Source: Bartonella sp. AU16XJBT
GTDB lineage: Bacteria; Pseudomonadota; Alphaproteobacteria; Rhizobiales; Rhizobiaceae
DNA: 45,457 bases
Reading direction: 5' to 3'
Assembly (NCBI RefSeq): GCF_028618665.1
Contig: NZ_JAQITF010000013.1
Location: forward strand, 1-45,457
The position numbers and the translations under genes are program-made. Of this stretch, positions 1 through 7,804 are shown piece by piece (within the stretch, counting starts at the first letter, position 1; each line of letters opens with the position of its first letter). Below the pieces are notes generated by a model. It searched no databases. It was not told the origin of the DNA and saw only the letters and a list, made by a program, of their open reading frames with translations.

Positions 1-321
1 ACATCATTGGTTACTGAATGGCGTTTGATATGTGCAAAATAGATTAGTCTGTTTTATCAATAAAAACAGTACTTTAAGCCCTCTTGAAAGCTTAATATTT
101 TATCAAATTTTAGGGGATATTTTTGAACTTTAGATACAATACGACTAGTGCCGTACTGCCACTAAATACGATTTTTCACGTATTGTCAATAGAAAAATCA
201 CGATATTATATATTTTTAATTTTTTTGATCAAAACTTAGTATTTTAAAAGCCAATCTTTAATTTTATACAAATAACAACATTTATGTTGCATTTAAACAT
301 TTTAGATGTTATATTATATTT
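1..321. other. AT-rich gene-free stretch upstream of hicA
   Basis: No credible ORF. It contains an 8-bp inverted repeat (GATTTTTC at 170-177, GAAAAATC at 192-199) and, near its end, the dyads listed separately upstream of hicA. Otherwise nothing is recognised. Confidence 0.6.
276..310. promoter_or_regulatory. Candidate HicB operator dyads upstream of hicA
   Basis: Two nested inverted repeats lie just before hicA: CAACAT-TT-ATGTTG at 276-289 and AACAT-TTTAG-ATGTT at 296-310, sharing the AACAT/ATGTT half-site. HicB antitoxins with a C-terminal DNA-binding domain usually autorepress their operon, so these are plausible operator sites. Seen: the dyads. Inferred: the binding protein. Confidence 0.4.
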
Positions 322-504
322 ATGAACAGTCAAGAATTAAAAAGATATCTTACGAAACATGGTTGCAGTTTTACCTCAGGGAAAGGTGGCCATTTGCTTG
401 TAAAACGTGGTTCTAAAAAATCCGTTTTACCTATGCATGGTACGCGGAAAGAATTAGGAACGGGATTAGTTCAAAAGATTCTTAAAGATCTTGACCTAAG
501 GTAA
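322..504 (+). CDS. hicA: HicA-family mRNA interferase toxin
   Basis: This 60-residue protein has the size and pattern of HicA toxins, small dsRBD-fold ribonucleases that cleave mRNA independently of the ribosome. An N-terminal amphipathic helix (SQELKRYLTKHG) is followed by GKGGH at residues 20-24, where the His matches the catalytic histidine of the family, and then a basic strand. The C-terminal half (LPMHGTRKELGTG, then QKILKDLDL) matches the HicA pattern of a proline/histidine loop followed by a Gly-start helix. The next gene, 20 bases downstream on the same strand, is the HicB-type partner. It sits at the edge of the prophage block, where toxin-antitoxin pairs often act as stability or defence modules. 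Confidence 0.85.
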   Translation: MNSQELKRYLTKHGCSFTSGKGGHLLVKRGSKKSVLPMHGTRKELGTGLVQKILKDLDLR

Positions 505-524
505 GTCTGAATATGGAGATGTAA

Positions 525-947
525 ATGAAATATGCACTTAAATTTATCAAAGATGACAATGATACTCTTCTTGTCGTTTCCAAAGACTTTCAAGAATTTA
601 TTACCTATGGTAACGACGAAAAAGAGGCTTTGGAACACGCTAAAAATGCCCTTTTAACAGTTATTATGGGGCGTTTCCAAGATCGAGAAGTTGTCCCTTT
701 TGGAGCTCGTGATGCTGCCTATCCTTTTGTTGAAGTATCTTCATTAGTTATTTTAAAAATTGCAATACACAACGCTATGGTTGAAAAGAATTTACGCAAA
801 GCTGATCTTACGCGTCTTTTAAAACTCAATCCAATACAAATTGACCGATTATTGGATTTAAACCACGCAACAAAATTAGATGCTTTAGAATCCACTCTTA
901 TTACTCTTGGCAAAGAAGTTACCATTAGTATCCAAGATGCCGCTTGA
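525..947 (+). CDS. hicB: HicB-family antitoxin with C-terminal DNA-binding domain
   Basis: The 140-residue product follows hicA by 20 bases and should neutralise it. The N-terminal half (KYALKFIKDDNDTLLVV, then KEALEHAKNALLTVIMG) has the partial RNase-H-like HicB fold: a beta-strand start, an acidic turn and the long helix that carries the EAL pattern. Residues about 75-140 are helical with an Ile/Leu-rich turn (KADLTRLLKLNPIQIDRLLDL), consistent with the HTH domain that lets the antitoxin repress its own promoter. The start at 525 follows GGAGATGTAA. The antiparallel ORF across its end is a shadow. Confidence 0.8.
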   Translation: MKYALKFIKDDNDTLLVVSKDFQEFITYGNDEKEALEHAKNALLTVIMGRFQDREVVPFGARDAAYPFVEVSSLVILKIAIHNAMVEKNLRKADLTRLLKLNPIQIDRLLDLNHATKLDALESTLITLGKEVTISIQDAA

Positions 948-950
948 AAC

Positions 951-1493
951 TTATTGGTTTTGCGTAAAATGTTTATGGAGCGCATTAAGAGCAACATACA
1001 GCGAACCTACAAGATGAGATAGTGATTGATCTTCACTAACAAGATATTGTAATGCGGCATGAAGATTATATTGATGGTAAAAACATTGTGCTTCTTTGAT
1101 AACCTCTTTCATTTCTTCATAACAATGAGTTGCTCTTTCAATCCATCGTTGTTGTGCCTCTTCATTTGATGAAGGAGTAAAATCATCATAAATTGCATTT
1201 GGTAAGGCTTTTGCACAGAGGTAATTATTTCTCACTTCAATATATTTTTGTGCAACATCGTATTGATCTTGATTAATCACACCTTTCAGATAAAGCCGTC
1301 CGATATAAGTACCGGAAAGTGGATTTTTTGCTTCTTCTATGGTCAAGCCAAAGCGTTTGGCACGCATTTCTATTGCCAATTTATTTATGGGTTCATGTGG
1401 TGTTTTGACTCGTGAGATACGACCATTGGGTTCTCTGGTACATCCCTTAATCCGTGGACGTCCACGTTTTGCATGTTTTTTTCTTTTTGTCAT
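951..1493 (-). CDS. Phage-associated hypothetical protein with basic N-terminus
   Basis: Not recognised as a characterised family. The 180-residue product begins with a strongly basic, Arg/Lys/Gly-rich stretch (residues 2-30) that could contact nucleic acid, followed by a helical, largely soluble body without membrane segments or obvious catalytic motif. It is the last gene of the leftward transcription unit that includes ssb, 10 bases after the ssb stop, so it is likely co-transcribed with replication genes. A role in phage DNA replication or packaging is only a guess from position. It converges on hicB with 3 bases between stops. Confidence 0.6.
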   Translation of the reverse strand: MTKRKKHAKRGRPRIKGCTREPNGRISRVKTPHEPINKLAIEMRAKRFGLTIEEAKNPLSGTYIGRLYLKGVINQDQYDVAQKYIEVRNNYLCAKALPNAIYDDFTPSSNEEAQQRWIERATHCYEEMKEVIKEAQCFYHQYNLHAALQYLVSEDQSLSHLVGSLYVALNALHKHFTQNQ

Positions 1494-1503
1494 ATTTTTT
1501 CAA

Positions 1504-1947
1504 TCAGAATGGCATACTGTCATTAAGAGATACGCTATAATCGGAGGCACCAGAGGCGATAGCATAATTTTGAGAAGTAATGGGTGAGGGGGTAGATTGC
1601 TCTTTTTTTGCATCAAGCAAATGCAATTCACCTTTATATTGTGACAAGACAATCTCTGTTGTGTAACGGTCATGACCGTTTTTATCTTGCCATTTACGGG
1701 TTTGTAATTTGCCTTCTATGTAAACCTTTGAACCTTTACTGAGATACTGAAGAGCTATTTTTGCCAAATGTGGATTAAAAACTACCACGGAATGCCATTC
1801 AGTTTTCTCTACTTTTTGGTGCGTGTTTTTATCCGTATAGCTTTCAGAAGTAGCCAACCTAAAATTGACTATTTCAGCTCCAGAAGTCATCGTTTTGCTT
1901 TCGGGATCTGCCCCTAAATAGCCAATTAAGATCACTTTATTCAACAT
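1504..1947 (-). CDS. ssb: Single-stranded DNA-binding protein
   Basis: 147 residues with a canonical OB-fold start ([16 protein letters not shown]), the conserved segments [10 protein letters not shown] and [10 protein letters not shown], and [17 protein letters not shown], all diagnostic of bacterial/phage SSB. The linker is short and the C-terminal tip ends DSMPF, a slightly weaker version of the DDDIPF tail that recruits partner proteins. As a phage copy it would coat single strands during phage replication and the ERF/YqaJ annealing reaction encoded at 11.8-13.2 kb. The chromosomal ssb is expected elsewhere, and the short linker fits a phage form. Confidence 0.93.
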   Translation of the reverse strand: MLNKVILIGYLGADPESKTMTSGAEIVNFRLATSESYTDKNTHQKVEKTEWHSVVVFNPHLAKIALQYLSKGSKVYIEGKLQTRKWQDKNGHDRYTTEIVLSQYKGELHLLDAKKEQSTPSPITSQNYAIASGASDYSVSLNDSMPF

Positions 1948-2088
1948 GTTTTTTGTTACCTTAAGTTTGTGTTTAAATATGTAAAAAAACTAGCATAATT
2001 TTATTATTTTTTCAATTATTTCAAAAGGATATTATTAATTATTAACATATAACATTATGTTTTACGGCATACCTATACGATAAGGAGA

Positions 2089-2484
2089 TCAAGGTAATTT
2101 ATTTTGCTGTTTCTTTTCTATTTTCTTCATGAATTCCTTGAACTCTGTTAGATTTTTTTGTGAAAGGCACTTAAAATTTCTAACAAACGGGTTAGGCATT
2201 TCATGGTTAAGTGGATCAGAAGAGTTTATTGTAAAATTCTTGCGATAAATATCAGCTTCTTTTTTTAAGAGAGAAGCCATATCTTGATCTAAATCGTATA
2301 ATTCTATGACCTTTTCTTCCATACCAACGGGCACAGATTTTTTGCCAATCTCGACAGAAGATAAAAACGCTACAGATATACCTAATTTCTCAGCCATATC
2401 TAATAGACGCTCTGCATGATCTATACGAATTTTACGTAAGGTTTTGCCAAATGGTGCAAGCATTTGATTAAAGCTCCTATTCAC
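2089..2484 (-). CDS. XRE-type helix-turn-helix regulator
   Basis: 131 residues. Residues about 12-60 fit a Cro/CI-type HTH: GKTLRKIRIDHAERL, then LLDMAEKLGISVAFLSSVE as helices 2-3, then GKKSVP, as in the XRE family. The C-terminal half is charged and ends Lys/Gln-rich, with no membrane segment or peptidase motif. It is 4 bases downstream of the D12 methylase gene on the same strand, so the two are probably co-expressed; such pairing can serve to regulate the methylase. The target promoter is unknown. Confidence 0.75.
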   Translation of the reverse strand: MNRSFNQMLAPFGKTLRKIRIDHAERLLDMAEKLGISVAFLSSVEIGKKSVPVGMEEKVIELYDLDQDMASLLKKEADIYRKNFTINSSDPLNHEMPNPFVRNFKCLSQKNLTEFKEFMKKIEKKQQNKLP

Positions 2485-2488
2485 GCAA

Positions 2489-3361
2489 TCAAGCTGCTTT
2501 GAGAAGTGATATTGTGTTCTTTTCTAAGAATTGAGGCATTTTGATTTTAGGCGAAAAAATCATCAGTTCAGTAGCTTGCCTTTTCTCCTGTAGAGAATAC
2601 TGTATGTTGAATTCTACTAAGGGATATTTTCTGTACAAAGATTTAATTTCTTCTACATTATCATAGGTGATCAACCAGGGCGCATTCACATGTTGGGAAA
2701 GGGTATTTTCTAATACCTGATGATCGTTAGCTTGATAAAATGAAGCATATAATCCTCGTCCTTTTTTAAAATAAGGAGGGTCCATATAAAAGAAAATATT
2801 TTCATCTTTATCTGTCCCATAACGTAGCAAAAACTCTCGTGCATCTAACCGTGTTAAATGTATCCTATCTTTGTGCGTACTTATGCGAAGAATGCGTTCA
2901 ATGATGTTTTTTTTGTTAAATCGGCAATTTATTTTATAATTGCCATTTTGTCCTTTGCCTCCAATTGGACCAGAATTTTTAATAATTCCAGATCGATTTG
3001 TACGATTTAAAAAGAGTGCAGCAAATCCTAGGCTAAGTACATCTGCTTGTTCAGAAGAAATTTCTTTTTGTTTATACCATTCTTCTAAGCTAACGGCCGT
3101 TGTGTTAATTTTTTCTATTAATTCTTCTGTTTTGTGTAAGACACAATGCCAAAAGCTCCAAATGAATGGATCAATATCGTTAATATGAATATCTTTAACG
3201 TCATTATTCAAAAGAAGCTTGAGCGCAAGCCCACATCCACCAGCAAAAGGTTCCCTATAGGAACATCCATTTAATCCATTTTTTTCAAAAATTTCTTTGA
3301 TTTTTCCATAAAGTATGGCTTTACCGCCTGGATATCTCAATGGTGAGCAGATATGAGTCAT
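2489..3361 (-). CDS. D12-class N6-adenine DNA methyltransferase (Dam-like)
   Basis: 290 residues, the usual size for Dam/D12 methylases that transfer a methyl group from S-adenosylmethionine to adenine N6. The N-terminal RYPGGK (9-14) and EPFAGGCG (37-44) form the AdoMet-binding motif I region, NDIDP (61-65) follows, and the catalytic motif IV DPPYF is at 194-198. In phages such solitary methylases protect DNA from host restriction or alter its regulation; no cognate endonuclease is next to it. It is the first gene of the pair with the XRE regulator. The recognition sequence cannot be read from the sequence. Confidence 0.92.
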   Translation of the reverse strand: MTHICSPLRYPGGKAILYGKIKEIFEKNGLNGCSYREPFAGGCGLALKLLLNNDVKDIHINDIDPFIWSFWHCVLHKTEELIEKINTTAVSLEEWYKQKEISSEQADVLSLGFAALFLNRTNRSGIIKNSGPIGGKGQNGNYKINCRFNKKNIIERILRISTHKDRIHLTRLDAREFLLRYGTDKDENIFFYMDPPYFKKGRGLYASFYQANDHQVLENTLSQHVNAPWLITYDNVEEIKSLYRKYPLVEFNIQYSLQEKRQATELMIFSPKIKMPQFLEKNTISLLKAA

Positions 3362-3472
3362 TGCTACACCCCTTTCAATATGTTTGTGATTTCTTTAGTT
3401 GATTTCATTAATAGAGTGTTAAGAAGATACAGCACCGATTAACCTAAAAAGTCTTATAAATTGGAAATTTTG

Positions 3473-3994
3473 CTATGGCTTTTTAGTACAAGACTGTAGT
3501 ATGTAGATGGATATATTTATTAAACTGCGTGTACGAAACATAAGAAACAATACACAGCATAAAAAGTAGTACCAAAGCACAATGTCTAAATACCCAAATA
3601 CGGTATCCAATGAAAAAGAAAACTGGTGTTCCACGTGCTTAGAAGTGACAGGCAAAGAAACAGCCTCTCCATAACTATTTGGAAAAATTAAAACGACAAG
3701 CGCTAAAATTATTATCTTTAAGAGTTTGTGCATATATTGTTGTAAATCATGTGTTAGGATCACCCAACCCGTTGTATCATCATGTTTATATTTTGGATTA
3801 TTTTGCAATTCAAAAGGAATATGAGAATTGCATAAAATTACAAAAATATTTGTTATTATTATCAAACCAAAAGAGGCAAATATCAAAATACTTTGAATAA
3901 AATAGGGATTTTTTTTGATATCTAAAAAGCATAAAAATATAAAAACTATAATGCCAAACAAGGCTCTTAGTTGCTTATCTGTAAACATTTTCAT
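3473..3994 (-). CDS. Unknown membrane protein, about four TM segments
   Basis: The 173-residue product has hydrophobic segments at roughly 10-28, 34-56, 90-108 and 135-155, separated by short polar loops, so it should be an inner-membrane protein. No family is recognised. Its start overlaps the stop of the upstream 118-residue gene by 20 bases, which points to translational coupling and joint function. It lies in the leftward early prophage unit, where small membrane proteins often serve superinfection exclusion; that role is a guess from context. Confidence 0.65.
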   Translation of the reverse strand: MKMFTDKQLRALFGIIVFIFLCFLDIKKNPYFIQSILIFASFGLIIITNIFVILCNSHIPFELQNNPKYKHDDTTGWVILTHDLQQYMHKLLKIIILALVVLIFPNSYGEAVSLPVTSKHVEHQFSFSLDTVFGYLDIVLWYYFLCCVLFLMFRTRSLINISIYILQSCTKKP

Positions 3995-4331
3995 TTCCTG
4001 CGGTTTTCGATAGTTTTTTGATCTCTCTGTTAATCTCGTCTATAAGAGGCTCGTAATTGAGAACGCTTTTTGGCAAATTTCCTCCATAAACCCATGCTTT
4101 CACTTGCGCCTTGGTACTGAAATCCGCATTCTTTGGTATGGTGTAATATTGAGCACCATCAAACTTTTCATACTCCCTTGTGCCATCTTCATATTCGTAG
4201 AGATTATAAAAATACTCTGCTGCTCCATCTCCCCATGGAACATAACCAACAGCCGTTGCAATAAATTTTTTGTGCATTACTTGCATAGGCTGTTTACGTT
4301 TTTTAAAGAATCGTCGTTTTAATATTTCCAT
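3975..4331 (-). CDS. Unknown small soluble protein coupled to membrane protein
   Basis: 118 residues, with a basic N-terminus (KRRFFKKRKQP at 5-15), a Tyr/Gly/acidic middle (YNLYEYEDGTREYEKFDGA) and a Lys-rich C-terminus. No known domain is recognised. The 20-base overlap with the following membrane gene suggests a coupled pair. The very basic start could be a membrane-proximal or nucleic-acid-binding region. The second in-frame ATG (residue 16, after the basic stretch) is an alternative start. Confidence 0.6.
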   Translation of the reverse strand: MEILKRRFFKKRKQPMQVMHKKFIATAVGYVPWGDGAAEYFYNLYEYEDGTREYEKFDGAQYYTIPKNADFSTKAQVKAWVYGGNLPKSVLNYEPLIDEINREIKKLSKTAGNENVYR

Positions 4332-4513
4332 GTTTTAATTCCTATTTTTACCAATAGGTTAATTTACCTCAAATTTGACCGTACAGAGCGTTTTATATTA
4401 CAGATGTTGTTTTCATCATAAAATCTTTAAATCGCTTTGTACGGTATCTTTTTATCGATTTAAACGCATATCTAATTACAAAACCATCAGCACTTTTCAC
4501 TATTTTGCTGTTT

Positions 4514-5125
4514 TTAGGCTGCTTTGGAATTACCACTGTCATACTCTTCACTAGGCTTGCCTATTCTCGCGAATGAAATGCGCTTGCCTCCTAATGCTTT
4601 GTTACGCGTATTTTCAACAGCGATAAAAACTTTCTCAGCAGTGCCATAAAGCCCGCTTTCTAAATCACGACAATACTGCGCAAGATCAGCACAAGAGGGA
4701 ACAAAGGTTGTTGACATGCCTTTGGCTTCTCCACGGATAAGATTTTTAACAGCTTGCAACAAAGACCAGAGTGAGATGCCGTTAAGAGCAGCGATATAAG
4801 CCTTTGCACGTGCTTGTGCATTGGAAACTTTTTGCATTGTCAAACCGCCTTCAAGCACATCAAGAGCCTCTGCAATATCTTCAACAGACGCTTTCAAGGA
4901 AAGTAAGTTTTGGACTGTCTGATAAGCTTCTAAAGCTTGTTTCTCTAGAGCTGGCGTCAATTTCATGCCACTGATCAAGGTCCAAGGACATTCCAGTGTT
5001 ACATATTTTGCCATCTGTTGCATGGCGTTTTGTAGAGGCATCACTAAGCTGTCCTGTACCGATAAGGTTACGGATTGCCTCTCCGGTACCACCACAAGTT
5101 CTTTGATCTTTTGAAAAGTTTCCAT
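4514..5125 (-). CDS. Phage hypothetical protein overlapping replication gene
   Basis: About 203 residues, soluble and mostly helical (for example EAYQTVQNLLSLKASVEDI, then NAQARAKAYIAALNGISLW). I recall similar proteins next to DUF1376-type genes in alphaproteobacterial prophages but cannot name a function. The start is placed at the ATG at 5125 because GGTGGA lies just before it; an ATG at 5137 is also open. The unusual point is that its first 245 bases lie inside the 3' part of the upstream gene (4881-6068) in another frame, so the two are translated from the same DNA. Confidence 0.65.
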   Translation of the reverse strand: METFQKIKELVVVPERQSVTLSVQDSLVMPLQNAMQQMAKYVTLECPWTLISGMKLTPALEKQALEAYQTVQNLLSLKASVEDIAEALDVLEGGLTMQKVSNAQARAKAYIAALNGISLWSLLQAVKNLIRGEAKGMSTTFVPSCADLAQYCRDLESGLYGTAEKVFIAVENTRNKALGGKRISFARIGKPSEEYDSGNSKAA

Positions 5126-6068
5126 AATTTCCACCATTGTTGTTCGTGTTTTTTGTTTTTTCTAAATCCTCGATAGCCTTGCGCACCCAGTTACGCCACG
5201 TTGCTTGCCAATCTCGCTTGCTAGCGTCCTTACCTGCCTTGGCATTCCAAAAATCTCTAAACTTTGCGATTTCGACTTTGACACGCTTTGGAGGCAAGCC
5301 CTCTGCAATGGCAAAATCGTAATCGGGTTCGAAATCCGCAGGCAATCGACAACCTCGATTAGCTTTTGACTGCTTGGCTTTTTTGAGAACGTTTTCTTGC
5401 TCGTGAATGGGAGATTGGTTTTCTACACCCGTTTCGATTTGCTCTGATTGGCTCTCAACAGCATCAACCTCGATTGGCTCGTGAACCAAATCGTTCGTTT
5501 CTAAATTTTCAGAACCAATTTCTTTTTTTGCTAATACGATAGTATTAGTTTTTTTATTATATATGTTATTGTTATTGTTAATGGCATCATTAAGCATTGC
5601 ATTAGCATTGCTTGTAGTATGCTTAAGCATATCGTTAGCATCATGCTTAGCATCATTAAGCATTGCTTTAGCATCATGCTTAGCATTTTGATCATCGCTA
5701 ATTGTTTTTTCTTTATGACGTTTTGCCCATTTTGCTTGCGCTGCCTTCTGTGCTCTCTCTGAAAATTTATTTATATTTTCATTTGAGTTATTGAGTTCTT
5801 CCTCAACATCTGAACTCCACAAACGACCATCTTCTAAAGAAATGATGTGCCCAGATCTAAATAAATAATCTAACGCCTTTTCAAATCTTTTTACTGTACA
5901 ACAAGTAAAATGAGATAATACTCGTGAATCATTCAAAAGAGGTTCACGCGTGTGTAACATTCTTATTCGCAACTTCACATAAACATTGACTTCCATAGGT
6001 GGTAAATCAGAAAGTTTAAATAGCCACTGATCTGTATTAAGTCTCGTCCAAGCCAATTTAGTTGACAT
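4881..6068 (-). CDS. DUF1376/YdaU-like phage replication protein
   Basis: 395 residues. The N-terminal 110 residues have the winged-helix-like DUF1376 pattern (W at 7, PPMEVNVYVKLRI, a second repeat ending DGRLWSSDVEEEL) shared with the next gene. The middle (about 120-170) is low-complexity with near-repeats of AMLNDA/HDAND and an Asn run. Residues 240-310 (RLPADFEPDYDFA, then FRDFWNAKAGKDASKRDW, then TWRNWVRKA) match the C-terminal helicase-loader-like part of phage replisome organisers. From about residue 315 the frame runs over the start of the downstream gene and loses family resemblance, suggesting a C-terminal extension. Likely role: initiation of phage DNA replication. It overlaps the preceding gene by 11 bases. 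Confidence 0.75.
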   Translation of the reverse strand: MSTKLAWTRLNTDQWLFKLSDLPPMEVNVYVKLRIRMLHTREPLLNDSRVLSHFTCCTVKRFEKALDYLFRSGHIISLEDGRLWSSDVEEELNNSNENINKFSERAQKAAQAKWAKRHKEKTISDDQNAKHDAKAMLNDAKHDANDMLKHTTSNANAMLNDAINNNNNIYNKKTNTIVLAKKEIGSENLETNDLVHEPIEVDAVESQSEQIETGVENQSPIHEQENVLKKAKQSKANRGCRLPADFEPDYDFAIAEGLPPKRVKVEIAKFRDFWNAKAGKDASKRDWQATWRNWVRKAIEDLEKTKNTNNNGGNYGNFSKDQRTCGGTGEAIRNLIGTGQLSDASTKRHATDGKICNTGMSLDLDQWHEIDASSRETSFRSLSDSPKLTFLESVC

Positions 6069-6405
6069 ATTTTACCTCCTTTTCTTCATTATTATTAGAG
6101 GTAAAATTATCTAGCTCTTCACTGAAGTTATTAAGCTCTTCTTCAACACGCGTATTCCACAACCCGCCATCTATCTCAATAAGTTTATCATTTCTCATGA
6201 GATATTCGACAATAGCTGCAAATTTTTTCTGCGAACAATGACAAACGCGTGCAAGCGTTTGAAAATCTGTTTTAAGTGGTTCTTTTTTTTCATACATGCA
6301 AATGAGAAGCGTCATATAAGCCCCCCTTTGCTCCAATGTCATTCCATCTGTACCACTTATCCAGTCATACAAATGGAATCTTATCCATGGCATACCATTA
6401 GACAT
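6058..6405 (-). CDS. DUF1376-family small replication protein
   Basis: 115 residues, consistent with a stand-alone DUF1376 domain: PWIRFHLYDWISGTDGMT followed by LEQRGAYMTLLICMYE is the family signature, and the end (DGGLWNTRVEEELNN) repeats the motif seen in the neighbouring larger protein. This suggests tandem paralogues, one short and one with a long C-terminal extension. It overlaps the resolvase gene upstream by 8 bases and the long DUF1376 gene downstream by 11 bases, forming a tight translationally coupled replication operon. Confidence 0.75.
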   Translation of the reverse strand: MSNGMPWIRFHLYDWISGTDGMTLEQRGAYMTLLICMYEKKEPLKTDFQTLARVCHCSQKKFAAIVEYLMRNDKLIEIDGGLWNTRVEEELNNFSEELDNFTSNNNEEKEVKYVN

Positions 6406-6874
6406 GCATACCCCCTTCTTTCTTTAAATATAAAATTGCTAAAGCATCTGCTTCATTATCATCTTCAGGCGCGTGCCCTTTTGCATACATCGCCTTAATC
6501 ATTTCTACTTTTGAGGCGTTGCCTTTTCCTGTTGTTGCTTTCTTAATTGTGCCAACAGGAATGCCTTCATATGGTATCTGATGATGTTCACACCACGCTG
6601 TTAAGGTTGCTAGAAAGCCCCCATAAATATGAGAAGCGTCTGTACCCACATGCCGGCGCACCTCTTCAAAATACACCGCGTCAATTTCATCAACAGATCT
6701 CTTTAGTTCAGTAAGCCACTTCTTAAAGCGCAGATAACGCATACCACCGCCTTCAAAACGGCGTGATTGAAAATGCTCTGTATCGCTTGTTATGTGACCA
6801 TCCGCACCACGTATCGCCCAGCCTGTCTTAGTCCCTAGATCAAGACATAAAATGGTTTGTGCGTTAGTGATCAT
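6398..6874 (-). CDS. RuvC-like Holliday-junction resolvase
   Basis: 158 residues with an RNase-H/RuvC fold. The first acidic residue is in CLDLGTKTGWA (Asp12), the second in VYFEEV (Glu70/71), and the C-terminal pair in EDDNEADALAIL (Asp138-Asp143), the spacing of RuvC-type nucleases. A basic stretch with TGKGNASK at 115-122 corresponds to the region before the last acidic helix. The product should cleave branched recombination intermediates during phage replication. It heads the leftward operon with the two DUF1376 genes. It is not the chromosomal ruvC, which would lie with ruvAB. Confidence 0.85.
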   Translation of the reverse strand: MITNAQTILCLDLGTKTGWAIRGADGHITSDTEHFQSRRFEGGGMRYLRFKKWLTELKRSVDEIDAVYFEEVRRHVGTDASHIYGGFLATLTAWCEHHQIPYEGIPVGTIKKATTGKGNASKVEMIKAMYAKGHAPEDDNEADALAILYLKKEGGMHV

Positions 6875-7003
6875 TATCCCCCCTTAAGGTTGCTGTGTGT
6901 TTATGCGTGCGTTATGACAGAGCGCGTTGCGATTGCCTGTCTTGCAAAAATGTTTGTGAAAAAGTAACCTCCCAATGATTCTAAAAAAGTGGGGAGGGGA
7001 AAG

Positions 7004-7780
7004 ATGCAAGAATGGATAAAGATATTTCTTACAGGTTTTGTGTCATTTGCTGTGTCGCTTTCAGTAGCGCTTATTTTAAGAAATAAAGACCGTAAAGAAG
7101 CAGCCAAAATCCGGAAAGATGATTTAGAAAAAGCTGCAAAAAAACGAGAAGAAGATAGAGAATGGGTAAGCAAGCAATTTGCAGAAAGCCAAGAACAGAC
7201 GATAGCCCTTAAAGAGCAAGCGATATCGACAAAAGATATTGCCAAATGGTCAGAAGAACATATTAAATTTTTGTTAGATAACAAAAGAGTAGAGGATTTA
7301 GGAACGCCACCTTCCATATATACAACTGGCCCACATTTTCCAACAAAAGGCAAGTGGACGCTTCTTTGTTTAAAAATAAAAAACAATGCACAAACTGTCA
7401 TCCACGTTTTAAATATAAAGCTAAAAGATGGTTCTCGCTTTATTCTTGGATATGGCATTAGATACAAACCAGAAACAAGATTGTGGCAAATGCAAGCACC
7501 ATATGTTAATCCTGATGCCAGACCAACGTTACACACAATATCATCCGGATACTGTGAGAAAGCAAAGGATTTTCGAACGGGACAAGAAATTGATGTTAAT
7601 ATTTCTATAGCTCCCTTAGAAGATAAGTACACAGGAATCCTTATTTTTGTAGCAGCGCGTGAAGAAGATATAAAAGCCCAAGTTACTTTAATCATTACTC
7701 ATACATCCCCATTGAAACCAGAAACAACAATGACTGTAACGACACAAACCGACCTCATAGACTTTAAAAAATTGGATTAA
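7004..7780 (+). CDS. Membrane-anchored coiled-coil protein, unknown
   Basis: 258 residues from the ATG at 7004, chosen because GGGGAGGGG precedes it; an in-frame GTG at 6989 overlaps that site. One N-terminal TM segment (residues 5-25) is followed by a charged helical, probably coiled-coil region (27-80, rich in Lys, Glu and Arg) and a beta-rich domain of about 150 residues. No family is recognised. It runs opposite to the replication operon and stands alone, like a phage moron gene. Possible roles are exclusion or defence, but nothing in the sequence proves it. Confidence 0.65.
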   Translation: MQEWIKIFLTGFVSFAVSLSVALILRNKDRKEAAKIRKDDLEKAAKKREEDREWVSKQFAESQEQTIALKEQAISTKDIAKWSEEHIKFLLDNKRVEDLGTPPSIYTTGPHFPTKGKWTLLCLKIKNNAQTVIHVLNIKLKDGSRFILGYGIRYKPETRLWQMQAPYVNPDARPTLHTISSGYCEKAKDFRTGQEIDVNISIAPLEDKYTGILIFVAAREEDIKAQVTLIITHTSPLKPETTMTVTTQTDLIDFKKLD

Positions 7781-7804
7781 TTTACTTAGGAAAACGTTTT
7801 TATG

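Noticed and set aside
719..997. 92-residue ORF on the minus strand
   Set aside because: Antiparallel shadow of hicB and the neighbouring gene; no ribosome site and no protein-like pattern.
6901..7695. 264-residue minus-strand ORF
   Set aside because: It covers the same DNA as the plus-strand TM/coiled-coil gene, which has a strong ribosome site and sensible composition; the minus-strand reading is Ser/Cys-rich and looks random.
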